From NCBI GenBank assembly GCA_947458345.1, contig CANHBU010000062.1, forward strand, positions 1 to 8,408: a stretch of DNA of 8,408 nucleotides, written 5' to 3'. The notes under the pieces are model-generated. The model worked only from the letters and a program-made list of their open reading frames with translations. It searched no databases and was not told where the DNA came from. Positions 5,864 to 8,408 of this stretch are shown here, piece by piece (positions within the stretch are counted from its first letter, which is position 1; every line of letters starts with the position of its first letter). Source of the stretch: Comamonadaceae bacterium (lineage in GTDB: Bacteria > Pseudomonadota > Gammaproteobacteria > Burkholderiales > Burkholderiaceae_C). The position numbers and the translations under genes were made by a program.

Positions 5864-6616
5864 TCAGTGGCCACGGATGGTGTGCAGGATCGACAGCTTC
5901 ATGGCGTTGAAGGCCGGGGTGGCCGTCACGTCGATGTTGCGCGGGCGAGCCAGATCGACCTTGAGGGTGGTTTCGATGCGGCCCGGCCGCGCCGACATCA
6001 CATGCACCGTGTCGGCCAGAAACAGCGCCTCATCGATGTCGTGGGTCACGAAGATCACGGTGGGTTTGAGCCTGTCCCACACCGACAGCAAAAGCTCCTG
6101 CATCGACATCCGCGTCTGCGCATCGAGCGCGCCAAAGGGCTCGTCCATCAGCAGCACTTTGGAGCCCAGCGTGAGCACGCGGGCAATGCCCACGCGCTGG
6201 CGCATGCCGCCCGACAGTTGAATGGGCAGGTGGTTCTTGAAATCGCTCAGTCCCACCAACTCGATCATCTGCTCGGCGCGCTCCTTGTATTGGCTCGGGC
6301 TTTGTCCCTGGGCCTTGGGGCCAAAGACCACGTTTTCCCAGACGCTGAGCCAGGGAAAAAGCGCCGCCTCCTGAAACACCACGCCCCGGTCGGGGCCCGG
6401 TGCTTGCACCGGCTGCCCGCCCACGGTGAGCGTGCCTGAACTGAGCGGCTCGAAGCTGGCCACCAGGTTGAGCAAGGTGGACTTGCCGCAGCCCGAGGGG
6501 CCCAGCAGGGCGACAAATTCGCCCGGCGCGATGTCCAGGTGGATGTCCTTGAGGGCTTCAACCGGCGGGTTGCCCGGGTAGGTCTTGTAGACCTCTTTGA
6601 TGTGAATGTGAGACAT
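5864..6616 (-). CDS. ABC transporter ATP-binding protein, SsuB/TauB-like
   Basis: Cytoplasmic ATPase of 250 residues energising the neighbouring permease. All motifs are present: Walker A GPSGCGKST at 39-47, Q-loop VVFQEAALFPWL with Q82, signature LSGGMRQR at 134-141, Walker B VLLMDEPFGALD at 154-165, and the switch His in VTHDIDEA with H192. The Q-loop LFPWLSVWENV and the DIDEALFLAD stretch are typical of the nitrate/sulfonate/taurine importer group. The ATG at 6616 is chosen because MSHIHIKEVYKTY is the usual start of these proteins, an AGGA lies 9 nt upstream, and the permease stop is 23 bp before. The open frame reaches back to 6781 but that part overlaps the permease gene and does not look like protein. 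It is the last gene before the shared terminator. Confidence 0.95.
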   Translation of the reverse strand: MSHIHIKEVYKTYPGNPPVEALKDIHLDIAPGEFVALLGPSGCGKSTLLNLVASFEPLSSGTLTVGGQPVQAPGPDRGVVFQEAALFPWLSVWENVVFGPKAQGQSPSQYKERAEQMIELVGLSDFKNHLPIQLSGGMRQRVGIARVLTLGSKVLLMDEPFGALDAQTRMSMQELLLSVWDRLKPTVIFVTHDIDEALFLADTVHVMSARPGRIETTLKVDLARPRNIDVTATPAFNAMKLSILHTIRGH

Positions 6617-6639
6617 GGCTAAAAATCCTGTTGGGCTGT

Positions 6640-7437
6640 TCAGTGGTTTTGCAGCAGGCGCCAGCGCAGCACCCGACGCTCGATGGTGACGATCAGGCGA
6701 TCGCTCAGATAGCCCATGATGCCGATGGAGGCCATGTCTGCCAGCACGATGTCCATGCGGCCGACGTAATAGGCGTCCCACAGCACGTAGCCCAGCCCCG
6801 ACTTGACCGCCACCATTTCAGCGGCCACCACCGCCGTCCAGGCGATGCCCATGCCAATACGGATGCCCGTGAAGATATTAGGCAGCGCTGCCGGTAGCAC
6901 CACTCGGTACAGCAGCGTCCAGGAACTCGCGCCCATCATGCGCGCGGCGCGCATCAGGTTTTTGTCAACGTCGCGCGCGCCTTGGGTGGTGTTGACCACG
7001 ATGGCAAAAAAGCCGCCCACGAAGATCAGCGAGATCGAGCCGAGGTCGCGGATGCCGAAGACCGCAATCGAAAACGGCAGCCAGGCGGTGATGGGGATGG
7101 GACGCAGCACTTGCACCAGGGGGTCGGCCATGGTGGCCACCAGCCGGTTCCAGCCGATCATCAGGCCCAGCGGGATGCCCACCGCCATGGCCAAGGTAAA
7201 GCCCTGAATGACGCGAATGCCGGAGTACTCCACGTTGGACCACCAGGTGCCCAGGTAGGGGTTCAGGCTCATGCCACCGGGCTTGCCGAAGATCCAGTCG
7301 TACCAGGCGTCGAGCACCAGCGTCGGGCTCGGGACCATGGCCTGCATGCCGGGGCGGCTGCCGATGACCTGCCAGACGGCAATCACGATGGCTGGGATGA
7401 TCAGGCTCAGCAGGCTGAGGTTTTGAGGTTTTTTCAC
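6640..7437 (-). CDS. ABC transporter permease, SsuC/TauC-like
   Basis: Inner-membrane subunit of 265 residues. An N-terminal membrane segment (about 8-25, LLSLIIPAIVIAVW) is followed by several others, such as 76-95, 115-150 and 195-210. The EAA cytoplasmic loop that contacts the ATPase is visible as AARMMGASSWTLLYRVV at 164-180 followed by LPAALPNI, matching the family's EAA-G-I-LP pattern. I place the start at the GTG at 7437 (KKPQNLSLLS follows), because GGGAG lies 6 nt upstream. The frame is open further upstream to a TTG at 7485, which would overlap the cupin stop and has no site of its own. It sits 37 bp after the cupin and 23 bp before the ATPase. Together with the plus-strand binding protein it would make a complete importer. 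Confidence 0.93.
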   Translation of the reverse strand: MKKPQNLSLLSLIIPAIVIAVWQVIGSRPGMQAMVPSPTLVLDAWYDWIFGKPGGMSLNPYLGTWWSNVEYSGIRVIQGFTLAMAVGIPLGLMIGWNRLVATMADPLVQVLRPIPITAWLPFSIAVFGIRDLGSISLIFVGGFFAIVVNTTQGARDVDKNLMRAARMMGASSWTLLYRVVLPAALPNIFTGIRIGMGIAWTAVVAAEMVAVKSGLGYVLWDAYYVGRMDIVLADMASIGIMGYLSDRLIVTIERRVLRWRLLQNH

Positions 7438-7474
7438 AGGCGACTCCCGTGCTTGGGGTGTGGGGGTAAATAAA

Positions 7475-8056
7475 TCACAGCTCAACCGTGGCGAATTTGG
7501 CCGGCAAAATGATTTCGACCATTTCGCAGCCGTCGGAGTAGTCGATCACTTGATGGCGAATGCCGGGCGGCTGAATCCAGCAAGAGCCGGCAGTCATCTT
7601 GACGCGGCCGGCCCCTTCGTACTCGCCGATCATCCAGCCCTTGAGCATGTAGAGCATCTGAAACTGCACGCCGTGGTAGTGGGGGATGCTCACCACCTTG
7701 GGGTCGCACTTGCCCAACAAGCGGATCACGTGGGCCTGCACTGCGCCGCCGGTGGCCTTTTCGACGTTCAGGTCGCGGTAGGCGGCGTAGGCGCGCAGTC
7801 CGGTTTTGAAGGCGGCGTCCTTGAGGTGGCTGGCCACAAACGATTGCGGCCCCCAGTTGATCTTCGGCGGCTTGCCCGGCTTAGCGGCCTTAGCTGGCTT
7901 GGCCTTGGCAGGAGCAGCCTTGGCGGGAGCAGCCTTTTTCGCAGGCACGGCCTTCTTGGCCGGCGTCGCCTTTTTGGCGGCGGCTGTTTTTGCGGGGGCG
8001 GTGCGTTTTTTCGGCGCAGTTTTGGCTGCGACGGTCGCGGGTTTTCGGGTGGCCAT
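7475..8056 (-). CDS. Cupin-domain protein with an N-terminal histone-H1-like Lys/Ala/Pro tail
   Basis: Protein of 193 residues in two parts. Residues 1-65 are almost only Lys, Ala, Pro and Thr in PAKKA-type repeats, like the basic tails of bacterial H1-like proteins (AlgP/Hc1 style). From about 66 a single-domain cupin follows. Cupin motif 1 is PHYHGVQFQMLYMLKG at 125-140: H126 and H128 are kept, but the usual Glu is Gln133. Motif 2 is GSCWIQPPGIRHQVID at 157-172, with H168 and Asp in place of the final Asn. Metal binding is likely but the ligand set is not classical. The ATG at 8056 has a GGAG 10 nt upstream; no better start exists near the cupin core. It lies between an SDR gene (33 bp) and the permease (37 bp). 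A role as a small-molecule enzyme, sensor or DNA-associated protein is open. Confidence 0.9.
   Translation of the reverse strand: MATRKPATVAAKTAPKKRTAPAKTAAAKKATPAKKAVPAKKAAPAKAAPAKAKPAKAAKPGKPPKINWGPQSFVASHLKDAAFKTGLRAYAAYRDLNVEKATGGAVQAHVIRLLGKCDPKVVSIPHYHGVQFQMLYMLKGWMIGEYEGAGRVKMTAGSCWIQPPGIRHQVIDYSDGCEMVEIILPAKFATVEL
7862..8050 (-). repeat. Degenerate PAKKA-type codon repeat encoding the basic tail of the cupin protein
   Basis: Residues 3-65 of the cupin protein are built of short units of Pro-Ala-Lys-Lys-Ala and Pro-Ala-Lys-Ala. At the DNA level, GCC, AAG, GCT and CCN codons vary between units, so it is a low-complexity protein repeat and not an exact DNA tandem array. Such arrays tend to change in length between strains. 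The opposite strand reads as an Ala/Gly/Leu/Phe-rich frame, which is a shadow. Confidence 0.8.
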
Positions 8057-8089
8057 GGCTGGGTACTCCGGAAGTTGCAGTTGGATCGA

Positions 8090-8408
8090 TCAGGCCGAGC
8101 CCTGAGGGCGCAGCTCAATGAGGTCGGGGCAGCAGTTGGGGGCGGCGCTGAGCGCGTAGACCACCGCCTGCGCCACTTCGTCGGCGCTCAAGGCCTTGAA
8201 CTTGCGAGTGGCCACCGAGGCCAGCACATCGGGGTGGGTGCTGCCCGAGCGGATGTCGGTGTCAACCATGCCGGGGGCCACCTCGGTCACCTTGATGCCG
8301 TGGGCCTGCAGCTCGATGCGAAACGATCGCGCCAGCGCCGACAGCGCGTGCTTGGTGGCGCAATACACCGAGGCCAGGCGGTAGACCTCGCGCGCCGCGA
8401 TGGAGGAC
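8090..8408 (-). CDS. Short-chain dehydrogenase/reductase (C-terminal part; N-terminus beyond window edge)
   Basis: The last 105 residues of a classical SDR; the frame is open to the right edge, so the Rossmann glycine motif and start are missing. The catalytic part is canonical: SSIAAREVYRLASVYCATK holds the catalytic Ser, then Tyr 13 residues later and Lys four after that (YCATK). It continues HALSALARSFRIELQAHGIK and VTEVAPGMVDTDI, the usual C-terminal segment after the active site, like YdfG-type NADP-dependent 3-hydroxy acid dehydrogenases. It would interconvert an alcohol and a ketone or aldehyde with NAD(P)H. It is upstream of the cupin gene by 33 bp and probably in the same transcript as the transporter genes. 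Its intact active site contrasts with the altered SDR in the other operon. Substrate unknown. Confidence 0.93.
   Translation of the reverse strand, partial: SSIAAREVYRLASVYCATKHALSALARSFRIELQAHGIKVTEVAPGMVDTDIRSGSTHPDVLASVATRKFKALSADEVAQAVVYALSAAPNCCPDLIELRPQGSA

Noticed and set aside
4591..5874. Open frame of 427 codons on the minus strand opposite the binding protein
   Set aside because: It spans the intergenic region, the whole binding-protein gene and the terminator. Its His/Gly/Arg/Val-rich translation has no recognisable motif, while the plus-strand frame has a signal peptide, RBS and family motifs.
6617..6781. N-terminal extension of the ATPase to 305 residues
   Set aside because: It overlaps the permease C-terminus, lacks ATPase sequence character, and the ATG at 6616 has a suitable ribosome site and family-like N-terminus.
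7438..7485. TTG start giving a 281-residue permease
   Set aside because: It overlaps the cupin stop and has no ribosome site of its own, while the GTG at 7437 has GGGAG 6 nt upstream.
7806..8105. Ala/Leu/Phe-rich plus-strand frame that looks like a small membrane protein
   Set aside because: It is the complement of the Lys/Ala/Pro codon repeat in the cupin tail; GCC/AAG/CCN codons read backwards give Gly/Leu/Ala/Phe.
1..8408. Insertion sequences, CRISPR arrays, tRNA/rRNA genes, phage genes
   Set aside because: No transposase or phage motifs, no spaced repeats and no cloverleaf-like segments were found by reading both strands; the region is nearly all coding.

Overview
The window is GC-rich, tightly packed and coding almost throughout. 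Codon use, gene families and operon style suggest a betaproteobacterium, probably Burkholderiales (Comamonadaceae/Alcaligenaceae-like). That placement is inference from gene content; there is no rRNA or marker gene. I see no mobile element, CRISPR array or tRNA.

Left block (1-4598, all minus strand, read right to left): a PuuE/cyclic-imide-hydrolase-like polysaccharide deacetylase-fold protein (3720-4598), an atypical short-chain dehydrogenase (2892-3674), an acyl-CoA dehydrogenase (1735-2895), a MaoC/HTD2-type hydratase (826-1719), and the N-terminal 268 residues of a FAD-dependent aromatic-type monooxygenase that runs off the left edge (1-805). Spacing is short (45 bp, 4-bp overlap, 15 bp, 20 bp), so this looks like one catabolic operon. 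A 214-bp intergenic region with several dyads (4599-4812) separates it from the divergent gene to its right.

Middle: a plus-strand periplasmic substrate-binding protein of the SsuA/TauA/NMT1 type (4813-5805). It ends at a strong hairpin terminator (5822-5849) that also serves the convergent minus-strand genes.

Right block (5864-8408, minus strand, read right to left): a canonical short-chain dehydrogenase cut by the right edge (8090-8408), a cupin carrying a histone-H1-like Lys/Ala/Pro tail (7475-8056), an ABC permease (6640-7437) and its ATPase (5864-6616).

Taken together: the binding protein, permease and ATPase would import a small organic substrate. The deacetylase-fold enzyme would cleave a C-N bond. 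The dehydrogenase, hydratase and SDR resemble desaturation, hydration and oxidation steps on CoA thioesters, and the monooxygenase would oxygenate a substrate or intermediate. The actual compound cannot be read from the sequence; no CoA ligase, thiolase or regulator is visible here. The points most worth checking are the SDR with a replaced catalytic triad, an RNA hairpin between a strong Shine-Dalgarno and the acyl-CoA dehydrogenase start, the cupin with a histone-like tail, and the possibly metal-independent deacetylase-fold hydrolase.
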